This document shows, piece by piece, positions 1 through 12,104 of a DNA stretch of 64,000 bases. The notes under the pieces were generated by a model. It was not told the origin of the DNA, searched no databases, and saw only the letters and a list, made by a program, of their open reading frames with translations. This DNA is from Megalonaias nervosa. Its lineage: Eukaryota > Mollusca > Bivalvia > Unionida > Unionidae. Each line of letters starts with the position of its first letter. Positions within the stretch are counted from its first letter, which is position 1. The translations under genes were made by a program, and so were the position numbers. The stretch lies in the NCBI GenBank assembly GCA_016617855.1, contig JAECUM010003311.1:1-64000 (forward strand), read 5' to 3'.

Positions 1-17
1 ATATATATATATATATA
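1..17. repeat. (AT)n microsatellite, cut by window edge
   Basis: The window opens inside a pure AT dinucleotide run, so its true length is unknown. Confidence 0.9.
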
Positions 18-1592
18 AAATCCTGTGTGCAGGTAATCAAAGCTCTGTATATTAAATACTGTAATCAACTTTTTATATTCTGGCCCTGTCTAATATAAAT
101 AACTGGTTATATTATTTTGACCTTCAAGACACACTGATGCAATGATATAATGGTGCTCCTACACATAGTGGGAATACATAAACAACAATAATTTCTGTAA
201 GCTCAAAAATCAAATTTTTACCCAGTTTTAGGTATAACACTTTAAGGGCAAAGTCAGTGATTGTATATGTTGAATTCCATTATGATGGAAAACATTTAGT
301 GCAAAAATTATTCTCATGGCCAGATTATGTCACACAAGGTAGCAGGTCCATAAAAAAAATAGACTTATGAGATCAATTATAATAAACACCCAGTATCTTC
401 AGAAACATTTAAGAAAATTCTAATATTTTTCTAATCATAGAAGAAGTTAAATGTAAAGCCTTTCTATGAAAAACTGTTTCTTTTCCATACATCTTTTGCA
501 ATCATTGGTGAGTAATAAATGTGATACAAAAGACTTTTATTATTACAAATCTATTTATATCAAAGCAAAGAAAACAATCCTGCCATTCATAATGTATATC
601 ATGGCTTCATATTAGAACCAAATAAATTTGAGTTCACCTCAGTACAATCATGAACAGGAGAACAACAGAACATGGTATGGGGAAAATATACTAGAATTCT
701 CAATATACTAAGTGACATTGGAGCTTCCACTCAACCAGCTTTAAAAATATTTTAAATTCCGACTCATCTTGGAGTACTCAACACTCTGCAACTATAATTT
801 CTTCCCATTTATTTAGAAAAAAGGTTGCCCATCCTTTAAAACCCAATCAGTTTGAGGTGAGCTCTGAAAAGTTGCCACGATCTTCAAAATTTATGATGAA
901 CTGAGCTGATCAAATAACCCCATAAATATCTCTGAAACAGGATGGGTGGGAATCATAGGTCTCAATCATAAGTTTATTTTGTAATCATGCTCTGGCATCA
1001 TTTCATGACTAGCTGAAACATGGTGTATCAACCATCAAAATTTTGACATGCAAAACATGGCTCTCATTTGGTTCTTATCACATCCCACTGCTAAATGCAA
1101 AGTTTGGGTGCTTTCATAAACCTCCACATGAAGATAACAGTAATGCATTCAACTGGCCATATGTCATATCCTGACTTGAACTTGCATTTAATTTGACCAT
1201 CTATACATGACATAAGGATTCCTTCATAAGCCCCTCCCAGTCATTTCTCTTAAAAACAGGGTTAAATTTTTCTGGCAAAAGTAATCAAACAAGAGATACC
1301 ACAGAAAACATTAAATAAATATGATTTAACTGAAGTTTTGAATTCCAAGATTCTCTTCGTTTATCAATTATCTATAGCTGTTTTTCTGGACCCAGCCCTA
1401 CTACATATACCCTGAGTGGCAAATATTAACATGATGCCATTTTCCCAATAGTTGGTACATGCTCACAATTTATCTTTAACTTAGTGGAATGGAATGAAAT
1501 AATTGTAAAAATTGCAAATTGCAAACATTTTTTTTCAATTTTGCAAATATGTTTCACACCACAGAGATTCCTCATTATTCTGTAGTCTACTC
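18..1592. other. non-coding stretch, nothing recognised
   Basis: AT-rich sequence with no open frame of note, no tandem structure and no transposon motif that I recognise. It is probably intronic to the neurexin-like gene (inference). Confidence 0.5.
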
Positions 1593-2902
1593 CTGTTGAT
1601 CCAACTTGACTAATCTATGATGTTGATCCAACTTGACCTATCTATGATGTTGATCCAACTTGACTTAACTATGATGTTGATCCAATTTTACTCATCTATG
1701 ATGTTGATCCAACTTGACTTATCTATGATATTGATTGAACTTGACCTATCTATGATGTTGATCCAACTTGACCTATCTATGATGTTGATCCAACTTGACT
1801 TAACTATGATGTTGATCCAGTTTTACTTATCTATGATGTTGATCCAACTTGACTTATCTATGATGTTGATCCAGCTTGACTTAATTATGATGTTGATACA
1901 GTTTGACTTATCTATGATGTTGATCCAACTTGACCTATATATGATGTTGATCCAACTTGACTTAACTATGATGTTGATACAATTTGACTTATCTATGATG
2001 TTGATCCAACTTGACCTATCTATGATGTTGATCCAACTTGACTTAACTATGATATTGATACAATTTGACTTATCTATGATGTTGATCCAACTTGACTTAT
2101 CTCTTATGTTGATCCAACTTGACCTATCTATGATGTTGATCCAACTTGACTTATCTATGATGTTGATCCAATTTGACTTATCTATGATGTTGATCCAACT
2201 TGACCTATCTATGATGTTGATCCAACTTGACCTAACTATGATGTTGATCCAACTTGACTTATCTATGATGATGATCCAATTTGACTTATCTATGATGTTG
2301 ATACAACTTGATCTATCTATGATGTTGATCCAACTTGACTTAACCATGATGTTGATCCAACTTGACTTATCTATGATGTTGATCCAACTTGACTTATCTA
2401 TGATGTTGATCCAACTTGACTTATGTATGATGTTGATCCAACTTGACTTATCTATGATGTTGATCCAATTTGACTTATTATTGATGTTGATCCAGCTTGA
2501 CTTAACTATGATGTTGATCCAACTTGTCCTATCTATGATATTGATCCAACTTGACTTATCTATGATCTTGATTCAACTTGACTTAACTATGATGTTGATC
2601 CAACTTGACTTATTTCTTATGTTGATCCAACCTGACTTATCTATCATGTTGATCCAACTTGACTTATCTATGATGTTCATCCAGCTTGACTTATCTATGA
2701 TGTTGATCCAACTTGACTTATCTCTTATGTTGATCCAACTTGACCTATCTATGATGTTGATCCAATCTGACTTATCTATGATGTTGATCCAATTTGACTT
2801 ATCTATGATGTTGATCCAACTTGACTTATCTATGATGTTGATCCAACTTGACTTATCTATGACGTTGATCCAACTTGATGTATCTATGATACTGATCCAA
2901 CA
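1593..2902. repeat. 27-bp minisatellite, about 48 copies
   Basis: Tandem units of 27 bp built around the core gatgttgatccaacttgact. Point variants include tttgac for cttgac and tctctt for tctatg, and a few units carry gataca. Because 27 is a multiple of three and the unit contains no stop in several frames, the array is open for 476 codons on the plus strand and in blocks on the minus strand. These frames encode only a nine-residue repeat (MMLIQLDLS and variants) and are a by-product of the unit, not a gene. Confidence 0.95.
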
Positions 2903-2979
2903 ACAATATAGGTACATTTTAATGAAGATCTACATCAAGCAAACCTGTCAATCTGATACTCAGTTTAAACAAATATTTT

Positions 2980-2995
2980 ATAATAATAATAATAA

Positions 2996-3026
<31 letters not shown>

Positions 3027-3029
3027 AAT
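2980..3029. repeat. compound (TAA)n(GAA)n microsatellite
   Basis: Six or so TAA units pass directly into about ten GAA units. Confidence 0.9.
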
Positions 3030-3707
3030 AAAATATTTCAAACATAAGCCCTTAGATAAAAAAGCTGCAATTTCATACCAGTTGTGACATCCCCCCTAAA
3101 AAATATTAATACAACAATTTGTTTAATATGGGAAGAGCTGGAGTTGAATTAATGTCACTAGACAAGCTGATGCACAGAAGTTAATCTACTTTGATGAATT
3201 TAGAACAAGCCGTAAATTGATACCACTAACAACTGCACTGATGCAATTATAGCATAGTGTTAAACCATGTACATTATTTTTCAAATTATTTTTGGGATGA
3301 TAGATACAGTGATTAACCTTATCAACTTCTTACTACCAAAGTTGAGGGGTTGTCTTTTAAAATTAGGTAAAGATATCTTAACTGTGTCTGTGAAGAACAA
3401 TATATTAAAAAATTTACTAAAAAAATTCTGAAAAGTTAGACTTTGAAAATTTACTAAATAACAACTGTGTTGCAGGAAAAAAGAAAAATATCACTGATAA
3501 AACTAGTATTTGTGTTATTATGACTATTTCTAATTATGGGCTTTTTCTGGCCTCACCATATTGTTATATTGAGCTTTGAAATATGATATTGGTTCATTCA
3601 AAGTGGAGGCCAATACCTAAATTTCACAGCTCAGTAAAACAATGTACTGAGTAAAACAAAAGCCCATCAATGTTTTCTTTTAATTTTTTAACGGAAAAAA
3701 ATCCCAT
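3030..3707. other. non-coding stretch, nothing recognised
   Basis: AT-rich unique-looking sequence with no coding or repeat signal visible by eye. Confidence 0.45.
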
Positions 3708-4170
3708 TGTAAACTAAGTAACAGAAAGAAGCATAACCAAAAAGTTTCATGAAACTTAACAAATAATTTAGTTATCAAAGTCATAAAATGAAACTTTAAG
3801 AGGAACTTAAAGTATTATAAACTGAATCTGAATAATCCAAAAACATTCTACTCAAGTCCAAAATAAGCGATTGTTCCAAATGAATTTCAGATCCTCAAAT
3901 GTACTGGTTTGCCAACAGTCCTGATGTATCACAATGGCATTGTCCAGAACTAGTTTGAATAATTCACAATAATCCCAGAATAATATTTTAGTCCAATGAG
4001 CACTTTGTAATTCCTATGAATAATCTAAACAAATGTTCTTCTCAAATAATGTCTAAACACAACATTGAATACATCTACAAACTGATGTTACAACAAGAAC
4101 ATAGGAAATAAATATCCAAAATAGGAATGAAATCAACTGCTCAGTTATCTCCTTATAATACAAGCATACA
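3708..4170 (-). mobile_element. old LTR-like relic, copy 1
   Basis: This matches, in the same orientation, the relic at 7190..7640 and, in reverse complement, the one at 6697..7107. Shared blocks include aaaagtttcatgaaac, ttaacaaataattta and gttacaacaagaaca. The acaaataattta block and the overall order also resemble the younger LTRs at 18700, 48097 and 54058, so it is probably an older relative of that family. No coding sequence is attached. Ends are approximate. Confidence 0.6.
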
Positions 4171-4554
4171 ACACCAAAATAAATTTTCTCCTACTCACTA
4201 CATAACAATTAGCAAATACCCCACATCATAAAGAATCCCCCTGACTGACCCATCCAATGGGAAATAACACCAAACTAGTAAACAGGTTTATTATTAATAC
4301 TATTATTAATGACTAATAACACCTACATAAACATCTGTTTATAAAATATAGGCAACCTACAGGCACCATTAAGATAAATATTATACCCATGTACAAAAAT
4401 TAGCTAATATCTTGATTGCTACAATTTACAGTCATGAAAAAAAATTAAACAAAATATAGGTATACAAAACACCATGCAAGCATAATATATCATTTTATGG
4501 AGCTGAAATACTTTGTATTAGTGCTGTGACCTGTTCAGTTAATCAGAATTCATA
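4171..4554. other. non-coding stretch, nothing recognised
   Basis: AT-rich sequence without visible structure, between the LTR relic and the TTA tract. Confidence 0.4.
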
Positions 4555-4596
4555 ATCAGGAAGTAATATTTCCATTATTAATACACTACAGTGTGA

Positions 4597-4607
4597 TTAT
4601 TATTATA

Positions 4608-4640
<33 letters not shown>

Positions 4641-4642
4641 TT
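4597..4642. repeat. (TTA)n microsatellite
   Basis: About fourteen TTA units, slightly imperfect on the left. Similar tracts end LINE 3' tails elsewhere in the window, but here no aataaagtca motif precedes the tract, so LINE origin is only possible. Confidence 0.85.
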
Positions 4643-6020
4643 GTACTGTCAATTTTAACATAGAAGTTTATCCACTCCATGTGAGGTCAAGTTTATAAGT
4701 AGATATTTTTTCAATCCCAAAAAAATACTTGCCATGCAAATAAACAAGTCAAACATCACAAAAAAGAAGTCCTCCAATGTTCAATTAATTAAATTTAGGG
4801 TTATGATATCATGATATCATATGTGTAATCCAAAATAAAATTCAGTGAAATATTCTCCAGCTAAAATGACAAATTTGGGCCAGTAAAACATAGGAATCAT
4901 ATAAAAACAATTGCAGCTTGCTGATAAAAAAATTCAAAATTATTTCTTTCTTAATGACTTTCTCTTTTAGAGTAAAAAATTTTCTGTCACTACTTGCCAT
5001 CTAATTTAAGCAAATTATAAAGAACTAGCGTGATGCAAAATTGAATAAAAAGAGTTCCTTAATAATAAAAAATAGACTTAAGTGCTCAATTACTTATTCA
5101 ACTGCACTTACAGTATCAGTGTGTGAAAAAAATTCAGTCTATAAATTTCTGCCAAAAAGTCTATTTTAGGAAAGTTGACATATTTTTAAACAGCAAGAAC
5201 AAACTCAAATTAGGTTATCTAAATATGAAGAAGAAAAAAATTCTGATGACCAAGATTTTCCACATATTGTATTTTCTTTTAAATGATATTAACAACTTAT
5301 AATTATATTAAACAGTGTATTTCTAATAACTTTACAACAAATTCTTTCAAAACAAGTACTGATGATGACAAGATGGTACCTGAAAGAACAAAGCTAGACT
5401 TAAATTTTTATAAATAAAAAGGGAGCTTCACCAGATGTATATTCATATGAAAATTTGGAAATTTATTCCCTCATTAACACCTAGTGGACAATGGATCAAG
5501 TCTTACATGTACAAAATGGACTGGTCAAAAAGAATTTCCAGGAATCTAAATCTTTTTATTCAGTCCTGATATTTTTGTAATTGCTGAGTACGGAAACCAT
5601 CTCTGATAATCATGAGAGATTCAAACATACCAATTATTCGGTCCTGTTATTCTTTGTAACTGCTGAGTACGGAAACCAAATTTGGAAACAAACAATTTCT
5701 AAATGTGTCGTGAGTTAACATCTTCACGTGATACTTGTGAGCGCAATGCAAAAATGTTTGTCATGACCTTTGACCTTGAACCTGACATCATAGCTAAAAG
5801 ATAAGTGAACTTGTCTCTGACCATATCAAGAGTTACCACAAGATAAGATGGCCTAAATCAATAACCAATATACCTATATTTGCAGGGGAAAAAAAAACAA
5901 GTTACTAGTATTCAACTTTCATCATTCAGATAAATGCATAAAAATCTATTGCAAATGTTTTGTGTTATGATTGCTGATAAGCCAGTACAGCTTAATACCA
6001 GAGTCAAGACCTGTCCCAGA
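4643..6020. other. non-coding stretch with one short duplication
   Basis: No gene is visible. A block around gctgagtacggaaacca occurs twice (near 5583 and 5661), and a gacctttgaccttgaacc stretch lies near 5764. Confidence 0.45.
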
Positions 6021-6333
6021 CTGCTCCAGTAGCCTAGTGGTTAGATCATCTGCCTCAGATGCAGGAGGTCATGGGTTCAAACCCCAGCCAAGTCATACCA
6101 CAGACTTTTAAAAATGGTAATAGCAGCTGCCTCGCATGGCACTCACCATTAAGAGGTTAGTGTTAGGACTGGTCGACCTGGTGTCAGAATAATGTGACTA
6201 GGTGGGACATCATGCTACATGTCTGCAGCATGATGCCCCAGTGCTACACATCACTATAAACTGTTACAATGCAAATATCATGATATGACTGAAAAATTGT
6301 TAAAGCTACAGTAAAAATGCAAATCACACACAT
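6021..6333 (+). mobile_element. tRNA-derived SINE, copy 1
   Basis: The head carries a pol III A box (tagcctagtgg, from 6030) and a B box (ggttcaaaccc, 6074-6084) with the usual spacing. The body follows, with a conserved central block containing aagaggttagtgttagga, ctggtgtcag and aatgtgact. The end is gactgaaaaattgttaaagc and an A/C-rich tail. The body recurs at 36279..36540 (plus) and 61058..61288 (minus), which shows it is an interspersed family. The central block resembles that of SINEs found across molluscs (recalled, not searched). It is not a functional tRNA gene because the 3' half runs straight into SINE body. Confidence 0.85.
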
Positions 6334-6696
6334 AACACCCAATGTCAGAGTGAATATCCACCATGAAGGCTTCATGATTATGAATGTAGTCAATTAATAG
6401 ATTTCAGGTAGTTTCTGCATTAATTACAAACATGTCTTTCTAATAGCTTTGAAAGTGATTATTAAACTTGTTATGTATCTATAATTTCAGTAAATGTTAT
6501 TCATGACTGTAAATTTTAGTGATTATCTTTAATTGAAATTTGGTACATGCATAGGTTCTATTTTAAGAACATAAAATTGCATAGGATCTATAAATAGATG
6601 CTTATGTCCATGTTTATAGTTACTAGTAATAAGTTATTAGTAAATATGTTGACAAGTTTCAGGCTTTTTTCCTGCTGAGACAGGATAATTTTCTCA
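6334..6696. other. non-coding stretch, nothing recognised
   Basis: AT-rich spacer between the SINE and the LTR-like relic. The right part may be the diverged outer end of that relic. Confidence 0.35.
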
Positions 6697-7107
6697 TTCC
6701 TTTTTGTGTTCTTGTTGTAACATCAAGTCTGAGGATGTATTATTATGTTGTACTTATATGTTATTTGAGAGGGGACATTCATTGGGATTATTCAATGGAA
6801 TTAGAAAGTGCTCATTGGAATATGATATTATTTTAGAACTATTGTGAATTATTGAAAGGAGATTCTGGACCATGACATTCTGACTCATCAGGACTGTCAG
6901 AGGACCAATATATTCTTGGATATGAAGTTTATATGGAACACTTTATTCATGTGGACTTTAAAAAAACTTTTTCAGGATTATTTTGGATTCATTTCATAAA
7001 TCTGCAAGTTCCTCTTATATTTTCATTTTATAACATTGATAATTTAATTGTTTATTAGGTTTTACAGAACTTTTTGGTTTTGCTTCTTTCTGTTTCTTAG
7101 TTTATGA
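6697..7107 (+). mobile_element. old LTR-like relic, copy 2 (opposite orientation)
   Basis: The reverse complement of this stretch aligns with 3708..4170 over most of its length, for example gttcttgttgtaac, agtgctcattgga, catcaggactgt, and actttttggttttgctt at the right end. It stops at about 7107, just before a short tandem duplication, beyond which the next copy begins in the other orientation. Confidence 0.6.
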
Positions 7108-7189
7108 CCGTAGAGTCGTGACAGTCTAATGAATATTAGGACTCTATGGTGACAGTCTAATGAATATTAGGACTCTGTGGTGTTAAGCT
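7108..7189. repeat. two-copy tandem duplication at an LTR junction
   Basis: A block of about 32 bp beginning gacagtctaatgaatatt occurs twice in a row (near 7120 and 7152). It separates the two oppositely oriented LTR-like relics. Confidence 0.8.
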
Positions 7190-7640
7190 AAGTAATAGAA
7201 AAGAGCAAAAAGTTTTTTAAAATTCAACAAATAATTTATTTCATTAGAATACAAAGTAAATATTTAAACAGAGTTTACAGTATTACAAATTAAATCCCAA
7301 ATAGAACAAATGAATAAAGTTTTAATTAAATTCCATTGGTGTTTGAAATAAGATCCAACACTGAATGTGTTCATGTGCCTTTTAGTAGCTTGTGACATGG
7401 AGAGGTATAACAGTCTTCGATGAATCACAATAATATACTCCAAAAATGTTCTTGTCTGAATTTACTATAATTCCAAATTAATGTTCCAGTCCAAGAATAT
7501 TATAGATGAGCACTTTGTATTACCACTGAATAATAATTTGAATAAATATTTCCACCCAAATGAAATACTGAACATGACAATAAGACTGATTCTGCTACAA
7601 AATGTTAAAGCAAGAATGACTAATTTTTCAAGTAAACAAG
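7190..7640 (-). mobile_element. old LTR-like relic, copy 3
   Basis: It begins agtaatagaaaagagcaaaa and continues with caacaaataatttattt, matching the layout of the younger LTRs (for example 48097..48978), then tgagcactttgtat as in copy 1. With 6697..7107 it forms an imperfect inverted pair around an 80-bp spacer. Short frames inside it have no recognisable product. Confidence 0.55.
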
Positions 7641-8043
7641 ATTATATAAAAAAAACTAAGAAATAAAATAAGAGCCAGGATGTGGGTCCAAAGTTCATTT
7701 CTTGAAAATTCTAACAAAAAGATAAAATCCATTACTAAAAATAAAATAAAGAATGTTGTAAACATCAGGTACAACAACTTATTCCATGGGGAATACCAAT
7801 GTCCTAGACCTAGACCCAAATAAGCATGTTTGCATTTATTGATAATGATCCTAATATTTAACTGACACTCATAGAGAAATATTAATTATTTTTTTATTTG
7901 TTTACCAAAACAAAAGTTACTGGTCAGGTAATCAATGAATTTGATTTTGGATGAGGTCAGGTCCAAAATACAATTATCCATAACATGTAATTATGGAGAA
8001 AAAACTAACAAAGAAAACAAATTAAATGTCCATAATAATAGGC
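7641..8043. other. non-coding stretch, nothing recognised
   Basis: AT-rich sequence between the LTR relic and the inverted-end element, with no visible feature. Confidence 0.4.
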
Positions 8044-8856
8044 CTATAGACCATCCTCATGAATATTAATGTATCGCAAAAACGAGGCTAAGCTAGGCAG
8101 ATCATGACTATACTGCATATAATATATTATGTAGATTCCTTTTGCAAGAGAATATATTATATGGATCGCGGCTGTAATGGATGTAATGTATTTTATAGAG
8201 ACTGTTTCCTTTTGTGTAAGAATATTTTATATTATAGAATTACCACTGTATATATTATAATAACGAAAACTTACTTGACATGTCCATTCTATTAAATGTA
8301 AGTTGATTTACGTCCTATCTTGAGTGTCCTTTTTCTCTACAGCACACAAATTACAAGTTAATGATAGAGAAAAGAAACTATTTAAAGCATGAATTTTGTT
8401 TCTGATTAGGTATGGTTTAAATGTACAGCTATGATCAATCAATACTGTGGTCAAAACACGCAGTCAGAATAAAACATTTACAAAATGTACATAGTGACAC
8501 AAACTGCCCTTTTAACCAACCATGCCCCCCAAACCAGTAGAGACTTTGTGGTGTGATTTAAATAGTTTTGGGTACATGTCGGTATGCTTGCACTTTAATT
8601 TGTATCAGAAGTGCACAACCTGGTTGTTGTTATGGTGCTTGCTGCTTTTAGTGCCTGGGGGTGGGAGGGACTGGGATTTTCCCTTTAAATGACATTTTTT
8701 TTCTTTTCTGAATTATTTGTCAACTGACAATATGGATATACGATTTTATTCATACGAACACATTTTTTTTTTGTTTCAATAACAGACTGGCAGTTATATA
8801 TTTACCCATAAAAATGCAGGATTATTTGTTCAAAGCTGTTTGAAAACCATTCATTT

Positions 8857-8918
<62 letters not shown>

Positions 8919-9306
8919 AATCAAAGCACCCTGCCCCCAAACACACAAATTGGTCCCTTATTTATGTAAACTTCTTCATTGATTATAATTAATATTATTT
9001 TTGTGGTGTTGGTAGATGGATGAATTTTAACACCCAATATGTAAATGCAGACATTAAATAAAGTAAACATAATAGGGAAGAATCGTGTCTAAACAATATA
9101 AGATTTTGTCATTTTATGTATGGGATATTCTGTTAATCTGTTTATTAAAATAATTTTCTCTTCAATTTTAACAAAACCTTTATCTGCCATAATTTGGACC
9201 CCTGGTTCTAACAAGTCTATAAGCTGGTGCCTAGCTTAGCCTCGTTTTGGATTCATTGACCCAGGGTCACATGAATACATGAATATATTCTGAGAATGGT
9301 CTATAG
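8044..9306. mobile_element. candidate non-autonomous DNA transposon with long inverted ends
   Basis: The left end (8044-8099) and the reverse complement of the right end (9228-9306) share ctatagaccat at the outer edge and aaaacgaggctaagctaggca-like sequence at the inner edge, in the same order and at similar spacing. The two outermost bases suggest a TA-type target, as in Tc1/mariner elements, but this is weak. The interior has no transposase frame and contains an (AT)n tract, so if the call is right the element depends on others for movement. Confidence 0.5.
8856..8912. repeat. (AT)n microsatellite
   Basis: About 25 AT units inside the inverted-end element. Confidence 0.95.
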
Positions 9307-10260
9307 TTGTTCATATCATCATGATCCCCCTTCTTATTTACTGAGATATTTTTGCCAATTTTAGCCTGTTTGGAAATATGTCTTTAGAAATACTTAGATT
9401 GAAGATATACCTAAGTAAACATGCAATGACTCTAGAGGTTTATTAATTTTGCATTTATATAATCTGGGCCTGTACTGTGGTGTGTCCTTGGGGAAGGCAC
9501 TTTACTCCAATTGCCTCAGCACTAAATAGCCTACTTGTGTTGCTGTGCCTTAAAACACCAAATCAAACCAAACCAAAATCATGACCTGTAGCTATGTCAA
9601 GTTTATCTAATTCACTGAAAATGAATTCTGTATTTATCTGAAGTATTTTGAAGGATTTGTCATTGCTAAATTTTGATGTAATGTGCTAATTTAATTCATC
9701 ACCTGAGAATTATTAATGAGCTGTGAGATCCACAAGTTTTTCACCTACGTTTGCAAAGTAATCATGGAACAACTCACAGTACTAATTTAGTTCCCAGAGT
9801 AAACCTATGCAAATACCATGATATTAAAAAATTCAATAACTTTTAAATTTCTGAGCACTCATGATCAAACTTATATTTATCAGTATAGATCCATCCTTGA
9901 TTACATTTTCTTTGTAGAGAAAATCATATGAGCTGCAGCATTTTCTGGATCTAAATGTGTTTGAAATATGAGCTTTAATTCTGCACCAAAGAGTCAGATG
10001 CTAATTTCAGTTTTCCAAACTCATTACTGTAAATGGACTAAAATTCCATCAATAAAACAATGTCTCTGCTTTTTTCAGTTGCAACTAGGACAGGCTCTCA
10101 AAAGATTTATTTTACTAAAATCTTAATTTCATTATTAAAAATCCTGGACACCCCCAACACACATGCCATTTTATCTTACTAGACTGGTTTCCATTCTTCT
10201 GTAGTACCATGAGTCCTGAAAGCATTTGCATTTTCAAGAGGTTCTTGCTGAATGCTACCA
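9307..10260. other. non-coding; one fragment of a common repeat
   Basis: The block around 9476-9560 (gtgtccttggggaaggcact, then attgcctcag) looks like a widespread invertebrate repeat fragment. A related sequence in the other orientation makes up the triplet at 24973..25211. The remainder shows nothing. Confidence 0.4.
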
Positions 10261-10980
10261 TTTTCAACACTAATACATCTAAATGTTACATTTTTCAACA
10301 CTAATACATCTAACTGTTACATTTTTTAATATTAATACATATAAACATTATATTTTTCAACACTAATACATCTGTTACATATTTCAACACCAATACATCT
10401 AAATGTTACATTTTTCAACACTAATACATCTAAATGTTACATTTTTCAACACTAATACATCTAAATGTTACATTTTTCAACACTAATACATCTGTTACAT
10501 ATTTCAACACCAATACATCTAAATGTTACATTTTTCAACACTAATACATCTAACTGTTACATTTTTCAACATTAATACATATAAACATTATATTTTTCAA
10601 CACTAATACATCTGCTACATATTTCAACACCAATACATCTAAATGTTACATTTTTCAACACTAATACATCCAAATGTTACATTTTTCAACACTAATACAT
10701 CTAAATGTTACATTTTTCAACACTAATACATCTGTTACATATTTCAACACCAATACATCTAAATGTTACATTTTTCAACACTAATACATCTAAATGTTAC
10801 ATATTTCAACACTAATACATCTAAATGTTACATTTTCAACACTAATACATCTAAATGTTACATTTTTCAATACTAAGTCATCTCAGTTTTACATCTAAAT
10901 GTTACATTTTTCAACACTAATACATCTAAATTTTACAATTTTCAACACTAATCCATCTAACTGATAAATTTTTCAACACT
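10261..10980. repeat. 31-bp minisatellite with a 120-bp higher-order unit
   Basis: The basic unit is 31 bp (ttttcaacactaatacatct plus aaatgttaca). A 27-bp variant starting tgttacatatttcaacacc recurs exactly every 120 bp (10371, 10491, 10611 and 10731), so three 31-mers plus one 27-mer form a second-level repeat. The right end degenerates. Confidence 0.93.
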
Positions 10981-11029
10981 AAATGGCAGGTTATTGACCG
11001 ATATGTCTTTTAAAGTCATTGTAGGTTCT

Positions 11030-11720
11030 CCAGAATTTTTTTATAATCTTGTATTTCAGGGGAATAGTAAGGTTTTCTGGCTTTTTGAATAATTGACTTG
11101 ACTCTGTTTCTCATAAGCTGTAGAATCTATAATTGTCGGCATCTTTTAATTTATGAAACCTTGTCTTAATGCTATTTAATATCACATGTAATCCAACTGG
11201 GTTGATTTCGTTGTTTGACTCTCTTGAAGTTGATTGGAGCGCGATTGTTCATGGTGTCTGTAAACATACTTACCCAAGTGTCAATAGCATGTGATGGGTC
11301 ATACAATGATTCAGTTATTGACCTATGGTCTTTCAGTTCTTTAAGGAACAGTTGTGCATTGACTCAACACGTATGGTAATAGATCGGTGATGATACGCAA
11401 TGTGGCTGCCATGGCTACCTCTTTTTAAATTCATTTCAATGTACTGACTGCATATAGGATAATGATCACTAATGGGAACTGCAGCTTCTATAATATTGTC
11501 AGCATTGTTAGTATCATTTGGATCATATAGTGTTTGAGATATCTCTATTACTCTAGTGGGTATATGAACTAGCTGCTGATAATTCAGGGAATAAATGGTT
11601 TTAATCCAGCTTTGATTGGTGTCATAAAGCAAATTAAATCTTGGCTGTATTTTTATGCCAGTATATATATGTGTGTGTGTGTAATCAGAAATACGGTAAT
11701 TGCATAATATTCTGTGCAAA
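11030..11720 (-). pseudogene. LINE relic: endonuclease C-terminus and linker
   Basis: The minus strand at 11333..11719 has 128 open codons. Their second half carries a QLVHIPTRV block and, about 30 residues on, ISDHYPIC, which is typical of the C-terminal end of the apurinic-type endonuclease of non-LTR retrotransposons (SDH catalytic motif). Continuing leftwards past a frame change the strand still encodes NNRAPINFKRVKQRNQPSW, a linker motif of CR1/L2-like LINEs. No reverse transcriptase follows and the copy is frameshifted, so it is a dead fragment. The family assignment rests on motif recall only. Confidence 0.7.
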
Positions 11721-11846
11721 GTTTTAAAGAAATCTTACATGTTTGAACCATCCTTTTCGAATGATTTCTTATACTTCCTGACTTACTGTCATTAGCTTCA
11801 TCTATGAGAACTGTACAGTGTATATCACCATCTAATTGTGTTTTAT

Positions 11847-11921
11847 GTCTTTAATATGGTTGATGTTTTACATGTTTAATATAGTTGATGTTTCATGTGT
11901 TTAATATGGTTGATGATTTAA
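11847..11921. repeat. short tandem repeat, three copies of about 25 bp
   Basis: Three successive blocks of tttaatatggttgatg with variable spacers. Confidence 0.7.
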
Positions 11922-12029
11922 TACATATAACCTATTTTGATATTGATTATCATTATGAAACTTTCCATTCCTCACTATCTAAAATTTCTAATACTCAGAA
12001 AAATACATAAGTTGAAGAGTTCTGGGGAG

Positions 12030-12069
12030 ACTAGATAAAACTTCATTCTAATTGAGCTTCCTTTAGTTC

Positions 12070-12102
<33 letters not shown>
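12030..12102 (+). mobile_element. probable LINE 3' tail ending in (TTA)n
   Basis: The sequence attgagcttcctttagttc followed by about eleven TTA units resembles the ends at 14228..14313 and 19609..19784. The aataaag motif is missing, so this is a weaker member. Confidence 0.45.

Positions 12103-12104
<2 letters not shown>

Noticed and set aside
1617..3047. 476-codon plus-strand open frame
   Set aside because: It is the 27-bp minisatellite read in frame. The protein is a nine-residue repeat running into an AAG microsatellite, and the opposite strand is also open.
6021..6095. A tRNA gene
   Set aside because: A and B boxes are present, but the sequence continues directly into a SINE body that recurs at two other loci, and I could not form a full acceptor stem.
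11333..11719. A host gene of 128 codons
   Set aside because: The SDH and PTRV motifs identify it as a LINE endonuclease remnant, frameshifted and without the rest of the protein.
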